Assembly (NCBI GenBank): GCA_964546955.1
Contig: CAZJLP010000060.1
Span: 1 to 30,291 of the forward strand
Direction: 5' to 3'
DNA from: CAZJLP01 sp964546955
GTDB taxonomy: Bacteria; Verrucomicrobiota; Verrucomicrobiia; Opitutales; Opitutaceae
DNA: 30,291 bases
Part shown: piece by piece, positions 17,117-28,700 of the stretch
Layout: each line of letters starts with the position of its first letter
Numbering within the stretch: position 1 is the stretch's first letter
Translations under genes and position numbers: made by a program
Notes under the pieces: generated by a model
The model's database searches: none
What the model was told of the DNA's origin: nothing
The model's input: only the letters and a program-made list of their open reading frames with translations

Positions 17117-17770
17117 TCGGCGATCAAGCGAGCGGCATATAAAACGCTTCCGCGCAGCTCACGGAGGTAAGAATACGTTGTGACTTTTCCGCGACAGGAA
17201 GAACGGAAGTGAATTATGCGGTATTGCCGCCAAGCAAAGAAGCACGCCTGTGTATAAAATCAGCGGCGAGATATCCGGGCGCAATTTTATGCACGGATAT
17301 TTTTCCCGGCTGCGATCGCTGACGTAAGCGAGCATGCCACTGCTCGGTTTTCACACTGAGTTATGAAAGTTATAGCTTGCTTTGATTTTTAAGTCCCAAT
17401 TTATCGGAAGCGCGGGCTGGGAGAATCAGCGCTCGGTGCGGATTACCCCAAAGGGAGTGCTGTGTGGCCAAGGGAGGGAATGAATTCGGACTCGATCGAT
17501 GGCCGTCGAAAAATGGTTCAGCTCATAACGAACAGGTAGTCTCAACGTCTCAACATGACCGCGAACGCGGAGCGTTTCATGATGCCGGATGCCACGCCAC
17601 GGTGGAGGAGGTGCTCCGTCGTCACGGGCGCAGACACACGACGCCCCGCGCCACTATCCCCCCCGCGACAGATGGATTTCGTTCCTTTTGGATCCTGAGT
17701 TTAAAATTCCGATGAGATCATACCCCCACTGCAAAAGAGTGCTCGCACCGTCAACCGGCCGTTCCTCGCC
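17117..17770. promoter_or_regulatory. Divergent intergenic region of the giant-protein locus
   Basis: 654 bp separate the two arms. The left half (to about 17400) is markedly richer in A and T than its surroundings, with TATA-like stretches at 17136-17144 and 17253-17259, and holds a perfect dyad at 17271-17300. The right half is GC-rich and contains a short palindrome near 17561-17572 (CCGCG, AA, CGCGG). An open frame at 17464-17715 (83 codons, GTG start) looks non-coding. The dyad and the two TATA-like stretches suggest that both arms are controlled from here. Confidence 0.5.
17271..17300. promoter_or_regulatory. Perfect dyad ATATCCG-N16-CGGATAT, candidate operator
   Basis: The arms 17271-17277 and 17294-17300 are exactly complementary, separated by 16 bp, in the AT-rich part of the divergent region. 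The spacing suits a dimeric repressor or activator. No regulator gene is encoded inside the locus, so the regulator would be elsewhere. Confidence 0.45.
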
Positions 17771-18886
17771 ATGCGCCCGGTAACACGCGGCCCCGTGCCG
17801 GCCACCTATGTTGTTCCGGTCAACCAGACCTGGGATGGAACGTCGACCGCGTTCACGCGCATCGCGCTCAATAAACTTTTCAACGGTTCCAAGTCGAGGG
17901 CCGCGCCGGCCAGCATCACTCTCACCACAGCCGCCTGCCTGCAGATGGCCTGGAACATCGCGAACGGCACGGTCGCTTGGAATGCGAATGCGATGAACGT
18001 CCAACGCGTGCTTATGGCGCGTTTCGGCAATCTATACGGGGACGCAGGCATTCCGCTGACCGTGGCGATCGGTTCGTTTTGTTCTTACTGCGAGTCGTAC
18101 AGCAGCGGCGGCCTGGCGGTGGAGCATGTGGTGCCCAAGAGTCCGTTTCCCGCGCTGACGGTTGAGTGGACGAATTTCCTGTTGAGCTGCGTCCCGTGCA
18201 ATTCAATCAAGAATAACCGTCCCTCGTATGCCGAAGTGACGGCGATCGCGCCCGCAAGCACCAATCCCACGAACATCGCGGACTGCCGCACGACGGTTCG
18301 GGCCATGTATGAGTTTCCCGACGACAACGCTACGGCTTTTCAGGACTATCAGCAGGTGCTTTGGTACAACAACGCTGGCACATGGACCCCGATCACCCTT
18401 GCGCAGAGCGTCAATCGGGCGAACGCGATCACGAGCAAGGACCTGATCAATCGCCGCGTCATGGCGAATATTCCCGGGCTGTCGGCTGCGCCGGTAGAAG
18501 TAAGGGCGGTCATCAGTTGCGTGGCGGCAACGCCGGCTGCTGCGATGACGAATGACCTGTGTCAGCTGAATCGCACGCCGCCGGCGCTCGATCCGTTGCG
18601 CACATCGGACCAACGTGTGTACAACCGTACGGTTGCCTGGTTCGATACGCTCACCGCGCTCAATGTGCTCATGGGCGCAGCGCCGGCCGCGTTTAACAGC
18701 TTTTGGAGACTCTTCGTCCTCTCTGCGCAGAACTCCGGGTTCTGGTCGGTATGGATCACTATTCTCAGCAAGTCCACGGATCCAACCGGTGCCAATCTCG
18801 CCACTCGCTTTTTGGCTGATCCCACCATCGCTGCCGCCTGCCCCGGCACCAACAGCACCAACATCGTCTACCCCACGCGCCCATGA
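17771..18886 (+). CDS. HNH endonuclease
   Basis: A 371-residue protein with a zinc-stabilised HNH centre at 104-147: C104-x2-C107 (CSYC), then the catalytic EH pair E118-H119 in LAVEHVVPKS, N135 in WTNF, and C140-x2-C143 with N144 and K147. This is the classic HNH/McrA-like order, so metal-dependent DNA cleavage is likely. Residues 1-100 and 150-371 are unassigned. The C-terminal part has SGFWSVWIT at 322-330, shared with the next gene's product. No signal peptide. It begins at ATG 17771 (MRPVTR), without a clear Shine-Dalgarno. Its stop overlaps the next start by 4 nt (ATGA), so the two are translationally coupled. It is first gene of the plus-strand arm leading to giant B. Confidence 0.85.
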   Translation: MRPVTRGPVPATYVVPVNQTWDGTSTAFTRIALNKLFNGSKSRAAPASITLTTAACLQMAWNIANGTVAWNANAMNVQRVLMARFGNLYGDAGIPLTVAIGSFCSYCESYSSGGLAVEHVVPKSPFPALTVEWTNFLLSCVPCNSIKNNRPSYAEVTAIAPASTNPTNIADCRTTVRAMYEFPDDNATAFQDYQQVLWYNNAGTWTPITLAQSVNRANAITSKDLINRRVMANIPGLSAAPVEVRAVISCVAATPAAAMTNDLCQLNRTPPALDPLRTSDQRVYNRTVAWFDTLTALNVLMGAAPAAFNSFWRLFVLSAQNSGFWSVWITILSKSTDPTGANLATRFLADPTIAAACPGTNSTNIVYPTRP

Positions 18887-19716
18887 GACCGCTCCTTCGT
18901 CCCGCCGCGCCTCAGCAGCTCGATCGGCTTCCGGCTCACGACGCGATCATGCAGGCCCATGGTCCTTTTTGTCACCTTTGCGAACGCCGCCTCAATGCCG
19001 GAGGCCGGATCTGGCAGAGCGAGAAAAACCATTTCGTCCAAGACGATCGAACTTCGGCCGACGACTGGACGCAGCTGTTGCTGCTCTGCCACGACTGTGT
19101 TGATGCCCACGCGCGCGCCTCGGATGGCGGCGAGCTCGTGTTCGAGTTCCTTCTGCCGCATCACGCCGTGACCTTCAACCTGCATCCCAATAGCCCGATC
19201 CGCTACCATCTCGATCGGGTCGAGCTGGTGCTCGTCGACGAGAATTCCAATCCGGTAGGGCCGCCCGCTCCGATGCAGGCGGTGATTGTCAGCGGTTCGA
19301 CGCCCGCTGCGCAGAAAACCATCGAGCATTTCGCGTTGAATACGCGTTATTACGATCCCCTGAGGAAGCGTCTCACTGTGCCTGCCGCCGACTGGCAACG
19401 CATCGACTTCGACCTGCGGGTGCAGACGCGCACGGAGGCCTGGCAGCGCGCGGAAAGCATGGCGCTCGAACTCGGCCGCCTGAGCCTTGATCGAAAGGCC
19501 GCGGACTTGATCCGCTACGCCGCCGATGTCTCGGGTCACTGGTCGGTCTGGCTCACGGTTTTCTCAGCCGCTTTTCGCGACCTCGGCCTGACGGCCGATG
19601 TATTCACTCCGGGCGTCGCAAACGGCGCGTCCGCCCCGGTGAACCACCATCACGCCGGTACGCACTCGGCCTACCTACTTCCTCCGGACGGCACCTCGGC
19701 CACCCTCACTCTCTGA
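18883..19716 (+). CDS. Degenerate HNH-like paralogue of the preceding gene
   Basis: A 277-residue protein that aligns by eye with the previous product. It begins MRPLLR like the former's MRPVTR, and keeps both zinc pairs, C30-x2-C33 (CHLC) and C69-x2-C72 (CHDC). It also has SGHWSVWLT at 217-225. However, the EH pair becomes N49-H50, the catalytic Asn becomes Gln64 in DWTQ, and the residue after the last Cys pair becomes Val73. The nuclease is therefore probably inactive or altered, and the protein may act as partner, regulator or immunity factor for the first HNH protein or for giant B. A His triplet (255-257) lies near the C-terminus. ATG 18883 overlaps the upstream stop by 4 nt, and its stop overlaps the giant B start by 1 nt (TGATG). 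Confidence 0.65.
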   Translation: MRPLLRPAAPQQLDRLPAHDAIMQAHGPFCHLCERRLNAGGRIWQSEKNHFVQDDRTSADDWTQLLLLCHDCVDAHARASDGGELVFEFLLPHHAVTFNLHPNSPIRYHLDRVELVLVDENSNPVGPPAPMQAVIVSGSTPAAQKTIEHFALNTRYYDPLRKRLTVPAADWQRIDFDLRVQTRTEAWQRAESMALELGRLSLDRKAADLIRYAADVSGHWSVWLTVFSAAFRDLGLTADVFTPGVANGASAPVNHHHAGTHSAYLLPPDGTSATLTL

Positions 19717-22700
19717 TGAACGCGCCTCTCACCCCGTCTTCGCCGTTGGTCGAAGCAACGAGGTCGGAAACAGGGCTCGCCGTGCGCTGGACATCCGGCG
19801 CGCCCGCGCCCGCCGCACATGAAGTTCGCGTCCTTGACCCGCGCGGCAACATCGGCGCCCGGGCCATGGTCTCTCCCAACGAGACCGGACTCGCGCTTTC
19901 CCACGCGGTATATCCCATCGCCGCCCAGGCGCACACGGTGCAGGTGCGTGCACTCGCCGGAGTCTCCCCCGGGCGATGGAGCGTACCCGCGCCGGTGTTA
20001 GCCGCGGCTCCGACTCCGGCTCCAGCGGGTGCGCTGCTGGGTTCGGCGGCGGTCGCGCCGGCTCCGGCCCCGTTGCTCCAGGCTTACTACCAGTCGAGCA
20101 ACGTCACCCTTAACTGGAGCTCCGTCGCCGGCGCGCCGGGTTACGACATCCAAATTTACCTCAGCAACCCCGCCTCGCCCGTTTATACCGGGACGGGCGG
20201 CTCCGCTGACACATCAAAGACGATCCCCGCCGCCGCTGCGGGTTTGCAGACCGGCTCCACGTACACCGTCCGCATCCGCGGTCAGGGACAGCCGCCGACC
20301 GCCTGGAGCGCGGGCGTGCCGGTGGCGATCCTCGATCTCACCGCACCCGTTCCCGTTCTGGTGTATCAGAACGGTGATACAGCGGACGACGGCAGCATCC
20401 TCGCGGGCGTCGCCCAAGCGGTGCCTGGCGCCGGCTACTACACCTTTCAGCTCTCGAGCGTGCCGACCGGCGGTGGCGAATCCGTCTTCATCGATGAGAT
20501 CACTCTGCCCGCGTCGGCCACCGCTCCGATCGCCTTCGAGCCGTCGTGCTCCGTGGGCACGGTTTATCAGGTCACGGCGCAGGCTTGGACGGGCAATAGC
20601 CTCAGCCTGTTCAGCGCACCCGTGTCGATCACGCCAGCGACGGTGGCCGCGCCGGTATTGGCCCTGTCGTTCTCCGCTGCCGCCGACGAGGTGCAGGCTT
20701 CGTGGCCGCAAGTTGGCACGATCGCCACGTATAACTTCCAACTCTGGACAACGGACGAAGTGCCGGTGCTGGTCTTTGCGCAAGCGGTGACGGCCAGCCC
20801 CTTCGCGGTGGCCGTTCCGAAGAGCGCCGGACTCACGGAGGACAAGACGTATGTCGGCCAAGTGCAGACGGTGCAGGCCGGCAGTCTCAGTCCCTGGACG
20901 CAGCAAAACGTCACCGTCTCCTATCTCGATCCCGTCCTCGTCGCTCTCCAGGCACGTCTCCAAACCGCGTGGAGCACACCACCTCCGCAGCTCAACGCTA
21001 CGTCGCTCGGCTCGCCGGGCGCGGGTATCGTCGCGTTGTTTCAACAGTGTTTTCAGTCTGCTTCATTGACTCTCGCCGCGAGTCCGACGATCGCGACGGA
21101 CGCCGCAGCCGATACCCTGACGGTCACCAGCACGGTCCAGGGCACGCTCCTCGGCCTCGTCAATCCGGCGCTGACGGCGGTTTTCACGGTCGCGGCGGGC
21201 GGCGCGCTCGATGTCCGCTTGAGCCTCGCCACGCCGGCCGCGTGGCAGTTGAGCAGCTCGTTTCCCGCGCTGCAGGGTTCGATCACCGATCAGCTCAGCT
21301 TCGCCACGACGCCGACCGGACCCACGTTTGTCCTCTCAACCAAAATTGTCGCCGCCAACGCCCCAGGCGGCCCGCTCGTCGTCGGGCTCAATCTGCTCGC
21401 AAGCCTGAATCTCACCGGCATCGCCGCGACGCTGGTCACACTCCTGCCGGGAGCCGCCAACCCGTTGCCGCTCGCGGGGCAGATCATCCAGGGGGCGACC
21501 GCGGGGGATTTCCATTTCGACCTTGCCGCCTCGATCGGGAGTTTTGCCTTCACGTTCGACGGAGTGTCGCCGTTGTCGTTCGTCTCGCCGACGTTCACTG
21601 TCCACGTCGTCAACACGCCAGCGTCCGCCTTTCCGGTCGCCGCATTGTGGGTGGGTGCCGATGTCGCGGTCGGAGGTGTCACGCTGCCCCTCGTGGTGCA
21701 GCTGCCCTCCGCCATTCAGGGAGGGATGATCATGCTGCGGCCCGGCTCGACGTTCGCCCTGGGCAACCTCGCGACCTTCCTCGGGTTCGTCACCGGCACG
21801 AACCTCGGTGGCGCGCTCCCCGCCACGGTCAGCGCGCTTGATAATTTTCAAATCAATCTGCTCCAGATCGGCCTCTCCTCAAGCTTCACGAGTTTTCAAT
21901 CACTCATGGTGGCCGGCGGGAGTGCTCCTTCCAGCACACCCCTGTGGACTCCGCTGCCGGGCGTGATCGCGTTCGACGCGCTCAGCTTCGCCTTTGCCGT
22001 CGGCTCCTCGACTGGCGGTTATCCCGTCACCGGCTGGATCAACGGCAGCTTCAGCCTCGGGAGCGCGCTCACGCTCACCGCGCAGATTCCGTTGCCGATC
22101 GGGAGCGGGAATTGGGTCTTTTCCGCCACAGGCGACACTACGCTCACCAGCCTTGACGCCTTCACCAGCCTCACCAACGGCACCGCCCTCAGCACCGTCC
22201 TGCCCGCGGGAGCCGGCAGTCTGCCCTCGTTCTATTTCGAAAACGTCACGCTCGTCGTCGATCCTGCCGGCCCGACGCTCACGCGCGTGGACCTTGCTTT
22301 CAGCTCCGCCGCGCCGTGGTCCATCGTTGCGGACAGCGTGGTCCTGCAAGATCTGAGTTTCGATTTCACTCTCACCTCACCGACCACGGCGCAACGGGTC
22401 GTTACTGGCACCGTGTCCGGCTCTTTGCTCCTCGGCTCGACCACCATCGACGCCTCCGTCACCCGGCCCAGCGCGGGCGCGCCCTGGACGCTCGCCGTCG
22501 CGGCCGACGTCATCCCGCTCCCGTCGCTCGACGAGCTCGCGAATCTCGTCGGCGGCGACGGCCTCGCCGCGCTGCTCCCCGCAAGCCTCGCCACCAACAC
22601 CTTCTCGCTTTATTCTCCCGCTCTCGAGGTCAACCTCACCACCCAGACGCTCACGCGCTTCTCGTTCGCGCTGCAATCGGACGACGACTGGCCGGTCCTG

Positions 22701-25700
22701 CCAGGCGATGCCCTCACGGTCAGCACACCTGGGTTGAGCCTCTCGCTCGACTGGTCGAGCGGAGCGCGCGTGGTCACGGCGGAAATGAGCGCCGTGCTCA
22801 CCCTCGCCGGCGCGCTGTTCGGCGTCTCGGCCACCTACGATTCGGTCAACGGCTGGACCCTTTCCGCCGATCTGCTCACGCAGGACCCGGCTGTGCCGCT
22901 GGATTTCTCCGGGACGCTCACGCAGTTCGGCGTCGGCAGCCAGTTCGTCATTCCGACGAACGTCGGCCTGCCGCCGATCCATCTCACCTCGGCGCAGCTC
23001 ACGTATGTGGACGCCACGGGCGCGCTTCATCTACAGGCGACGTCGGCGTTGAGTTGGTCGATCGCGTTTGGCGCGAACACCACGCCCCTGCAGATCACCG
23101 GGCTCGGCGGGACCTTTGACATCCTGCCCGACAGCGGCGGTTACCAGGCCTCGCTGATCGGTACGCTCGCCTACGCCCCGCTCTCCGGCGCGATCGCGCT
23201 GCAACTCGGCGGCACCGGTATCGACACGGTGGTCACCGCCACCTTCACCACGCTCGCCGCGGCCGACGTCGCCACGCTGGCCGACAATCTCGCGGTCACC
23301 TCCTCGAGCGGCAACGGCTGGAGCAGCCTCGTTTTCCCCGCCGACTACCCGCCGCAGAGTTTCACCAGTCTCGCGCTTCGCCTCAACCTGACGCAAAAAA
23401 CGTTCGTCCTTGTCGGACGGTCGTCGTCGTTCGGCTCGGGGGCCTTGCTCGTGCAACAGACGGCTTCGGGCTGGCAATACGCGCTCGCTCTGAACCTTGC
23501 TCCTCCCGGCACGCAATGGCAGTTCAGCACCCTTTCCGCCGGGCTCGCGCCAGTTGGGACATTTTTCAATGTATCGCAGACCGCAGCCTGCGTCGCCATT
23601 TCGTCCTTCGACGGCCAAACGCTCACCGCGCTGCTCGCCGACGTGCCGGAACTCGCCCAGGCCCTGCCGGCGAACGTCGGCAAAGGCCTTAATTTCTACG
23701 GTTCGATCCAACTCGACCAAGGGGTCACTGCTAATGTCCCTCGCATCCTCCCGGGAACGGACAGCGGCGTGCTCACGCTGTACGCGCTGATCGCGGCGAA
23801 TTCCGCCGACTCCCTTTTTCAACTTGGCCTCAGCACCTACACGCTCGCGGGCGTAGTCACATTCGAATCCGTCTTCCTGCGCTACAAACCGTCGGCGCCG
23901 ACCTCGCTGCTGTTGCACGGCACCGTCAAGGTCGTGGTCAGCGGCACCACTTACGCCTTCCTCGGCGATCTCTCGGTCGGCAGCACATCGGCGTCGTTGT
24001 CCGTCGGGACCACGCAGGCGATCGTCGCGCCCTTCGGGATGACGGGGATCACGATAAACGCCCTGCAGGCGAACATCACGTATGCCTTTCCTGACGCGGC
24101 GACCACATCGCTCACGATTGCGCTGAACGGCAACGTGACGATCGGCAGCGTCGGCAATCTGGCCGGCGGCATCTATCTGCTCGACGGCACGCCGATCATC
24201 GCGTCCGTCGGCGTGAGCGATTTTTCCATCAGCAATTTCTTCCAGCAGGTCATGTCGGTGAGCTGGCCGTCGAGCCTGCTGCCGATCGATTTTACCTCGG
24301 CGGAAATTTATTACTACAAGCCGGTCACCAACGGCGACCTCGCGCCGATCACGTTCAACGGAAAAATATATCAGCCCGGTTTCAACATAGCCGCGCACCT
24401 GTTGATTCTCGGCCGCGGCGCCACGCTCGCGATCACGGTCCAGCCCGCGGCGGGCATCACGGCGACCGGCACGCTCGACGAGCCGTTGCAATGGGGCTTC
24501 ATCGTCATCAGCGGCCAAAGCAGCTCGTCGATCGGGCCATCGGCTTCACTGACCACGGTTGCGCCCGCCTCCTTCAGCCTCGCGGCCGCCCTCACGCTCT
24601 TCGGCTTCGATGTCGGCAATATCACCTTCACCCTGACGAAGGACACCGCGCACAACGAGACCGTAGCCTCCGTGCAGTTCACGCGGAATCTGCCCGTCGT
24701 CGGCAATGCCACGCTCACGTTTTACTGGAGCAAGTCGCGCGGCATCTGGATCGATCCGTTCGGCGTCAATCTCCCGGCGGTCAACTTCACCCTCGAGAAC
24801 CTCACATCCAGCGGCAGCGGCTGCGTCGGCAAGCAGTTCTTGAAGGCGCTGCCGATCAAGACGCAGTACAATTTTACCACGGGCTACTCCCTATCGGGCG
24901 GCGCGCTTTTGATCACCGTGCAGGGTTACTTCGACCTCGCGGTCATGAACAACTCCGCGCTTCGGGTGAACCTGCAAAGCATTACGCTGACCGTGCCGCT
25001 TTCCGACACGGCGTTTTCCTTCTCCACACTTCCCGGGTACATCCAGCGGCTCATCACCGACAACGCCTACTCGATCTTCCAGCAGGTCTTCAACGATCCC
25101 GCTAGCATGGCCAAGCTGCTCGCGATCGAGGGTGCGAAATTCGCCGTCTCCGCGCTCGTCGATGCCCTCGTCTGCGAAAACGCCGAACTCTGGGCGGAAG
25201 GCGCCGCCGAGACATTTGTCGAAGCCGCGCTCGGTGCCTACGCCCAGGAAGTCATTATCGGCGGTGTCGCCGTCGTGGTCGGTGGCGTCGGCGCCGCCAT
25301 TGCCGGAGGGGGCGGCGGAGGAGGAGGTGGTGATGATGATGACGACGACGATGCGACCATCGGAGGAGGCGGGGGCGGCGGCTCGCCACCGCCCCCCAAA
25401 CCCGGAGTGCCCGCCAATCTCGCGGCCAGCTACACCAACGACCAGCTTACCCTCACCTGGGGTGCTGCGAGCAACGCGACCGCCTATGCGTACAATCTCG
25501 TCAACGGTAGCGGCCAACAGTTGTCCACCAATTCCAATTTCACCGACACCCGCTTCACCGTCACGGGCGGCCCTTCTCTCTGGGGCGCGTCGCTCTCGCT
25601 CTCCGTTTGCGCGCTCAACCAAGGCGTCCGCGGCGACTCCAGCCCGGCTTACACCTTCACGGTTCCCACGCCTCTCGGCACGGCGCAGCAGCTCAAGGCC

Positions 25701-28700
25701 GCCGGCACGTCCGCCCCTGACGCGGCGCCACAGCTTAAACGGATATTCCCCGGCCTGACCGCCGCACCGCTCGGCTCCGCCCTTGTCGCCGCCTACGGTA
25801 TGAGCGATCCGGCCACGTGGGCCACGCCGCTCGCGCAGGCGGAGCGCAACGGCGGCTTCACGCAGGACGAAGCCCGCGTCGTCCTGCAGACCGCCTTCTC
25901 CAGCATTTCCGCGGCGCAACTCGCGGCGGCGCTCCAAGCCGCCTACACTCTCACGCCTGCGCAACTCGCCGCCGAGCTGAAGACCGAGGGTCTTCTGCTC
26001 AATCAAGCCGCCGAAGCGCTCGTTTCGCTCATCTCTCCGTCCCCCACGGCGGCCACGATCATCACGCTTCTTCAAGGTGCGTATCAGCCGCCTACGCTGA
26101 CCGCCTCCGCGCTCGCCGGCGCGCTTGCCTATGCCGCGTTCCCCGCGCCGCAGACCGCATCCGCGCTCACCGTCGCACTGACGCTCAACTCCAGCGATCT
26201 CGCGGTCGCCCTTGTTGCCGGCTACCTTTCGCCCGCGATCACGGCGGTCGAGCTCGCGCCTGCGCTGTTGGCCGCATCCCCCACCGCCACGTCAACCGTC
26301 ATCGCGCAGGCCCTGGTCGCCGCGTATCCGCAACCTCCGATCACGCCGGACACCGTCGCCCTCGCGCTGGTCGCCACGTTCACGCAATCGCCTGCGATCA
26401 CGCCCGTGCAAGTGCTGACCGCTCTCGGGGCCGCCTTTACAAATGCAGTCACCCAGGCTCCGGCGTTTGCCTGGGCGCTCGTCTCGGCCTTCACCACACC
26501 CACAGAAATCACACCCGCTCAGGTTGCGACCGCCCTCGTCGGCAATTTCACGAATCCCGCGCTGACACCCGTCCAACTCGCCGCCGCGCTGGCCAACGGA
26601 TTCTATTCGCCGCAGATCAACCCAGCGGACACCGCTACCGCGATCATCGCCGCCTTGCCATCGACCACCCCGGGCCAAATGGCGACGGCTTTGGTCGCCA
26701 CGTTCGCGACGCCCGCGCTCACGCCCACGCAAGCCTCCGCCGCGCTCATCGCCGCCTTCACCACAGCGCCGGCGATCACGGCCTCGGCGGTCGCGCAAGC
26801 CCTGGTCACTTCCTTCGTTTCGCCCACGGCAATTGAACCCGCCGATGTCGCCACCGCGCTGGTCGCCACGTTCACTCAGCCGCAGGCTATTACCGCGGGG
26901 CAAGTCACAACGGCGCTCAGCGCGGCCTTTCCCTCGCTGACGGCGCCCACGCTCGCTCTCTCCCTGACGACGGCGTTTCCCGATCGTGCGCTATTATCTC
27001 CGTCTTCGGTGGCTCAACTGCTTGTCGGTACTTTCACCAGTCCAGCCATCACGCCGGTCGAGCTCACCCAGGCGCTCGTGGCCGGCTTCGCCAGTCCGGC
27101 TCCGCTCACGCCGGCGGAGGCGGCCGCCGCACTGGTTGCAGCCTGCACCACACCGGCGCCAATCGCTCCCAGCCTCGTTGCTCAGACGCTCGTCGCGGTC
27201 TTTACGTCGCCCGCGCTGACGCCGTCAAATCTCGCCGGCATCCTTGCCGCCGCGTTCACCGACCCAGCGCTCACACCCACGCAAGTTTCGACCGCGCTCG
27301 TCGCCAGTTTCATCACGGCCCCCGCGATCACGCTGGAGCAGGCCGCCCAGGCTCTGTGCGCGGTGTTCACCCAGCCAGCGTTGTCGCCGACCGACGTCGC
27401 GGTGGCGCTTGCCGGCAGTTTCCCAGAGAGTGTGCTCACGCCGACGGCAGTCGGGCAGACGCTGCTCGCCGTTTTTTCCACGCTTGCTCCGCCGCCCTTC
27501 GCGGTGGCGATCGTCGCGGCCTTTCCCGCCACCACGGCCCAAGAACTCTCCACCGAACTGCTGGCTGCGTTCGCGACCCCTGCGCTCACCGCCGTGCAAC
27601 TCGCGCAATCGCTCGTCGCTGCGATCACGCTGCCAACGCCCATCACGGCCGGACAGGTCGCGTCGCTCCTGACCGTGAAGTTCACCGCGCTCACCCCCGC
27701 TCAGGCGTGCGAAGCCTTGGTCGAAAGTTTTGTCACGCCCAACCTCGGCCCGGCCGACGCGGTCATCGCTCTGCGTCAGGGTTTCGCGACACCCCCTCTC
27801 ACCGTCGCCCAAGCCGCCGCGGCCCTTGTCGCGGCGTTCACGTACGCGCCCGCGATCACCGCCGGCGGGGTCGCCGCAGCGCTCTACAGCGGGTTCGGGG
27901 ACGCATTGCCGACGACCTCCGCGCTCGCCGAAGCCTTGGTGGGCTGTTTCACGCAGCCCGTCGCGATCACCGCCGCTGAAGTCGCCCAGGCCATACAATC
28001 GGTACCTGCCTCGCCCGTCTTTACCCCTGCGGAAATCGCCACCGGCCTCGTCGCCGCCTTCACGCAGCCTGCGGCGATCACGGCGCTTGCCGTCGTGCAG
28101 GCGCTGCAAGCGGCCTTTACCGCGCCGGCGCTCACGCCGTCGGAAGGGGCGGTGGCGCTGGTCGCCGCGTTCGGCGCCTCGCCCGCGATCACGAGCCAAG
28201 CGGTGCTTGCCGCGCTGGCCGGATCGTATCCGGCTGCCGAATTCACCCTCGACGTTGCGGCTGCGGCCCTGGTCCAGGCGTTCGTCGGGCCTCCCGCGAT
28301 CACGGCAGCCGCCGTGGCTCAAGCGCTCCTCGCTCAATTTTCATCACCAGCGCCCACGCCGTCGGAGATTGCCGCGGCCCTGGTGTCGGCTTTCGTCGCG
28401 CCGGCAATCTCGCTGACGCAAACCGCGCAAGCGCTCAACACCGCGTTCGCGACGCCCGCCCCCGCGATAACTCCCGCCCAGATCGGCCAGGCGCTGGTTG
28501 CCGCATTCCCGCCTGCTGTCGCGACGGTTGCCAGTGTCGCCGAGACGCTGGCGGTTTACCTGACCCCCGCGTTGACGCCCACGGCCGTGGCCCAGGCGCT
28601 CTGGCAGATTTTTGTATCGCCTGCTGTCACAACCGCGCAAGTGGCGCAGGCGCTGGTGGCGGCTTTCCCGACCCCCGCGCTCACGGCGACGCAAGTGGGC

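Noticed and set aside
17464..17715. Possible 83-residue gene in the divergent region
   Set aside because: GTG start, low-complexity Arg/Thr/Pro composition, no motif; more likely leader DNA.
25305..25382. Poly-Gly/poly-Asp as a simple microsatellite
   Set aside because: Codons for Gly and Asp are mixed, so it is not a pure trinucleotide repeat.
23031..28337. Several long minus-strand open frames (to 495 codons)
   Set aside because: They are antisense to giant B, have repetitive Arg/Gly/Asp-rich composition mirroring its Ala/Leu/Thr codons, and show no domains.
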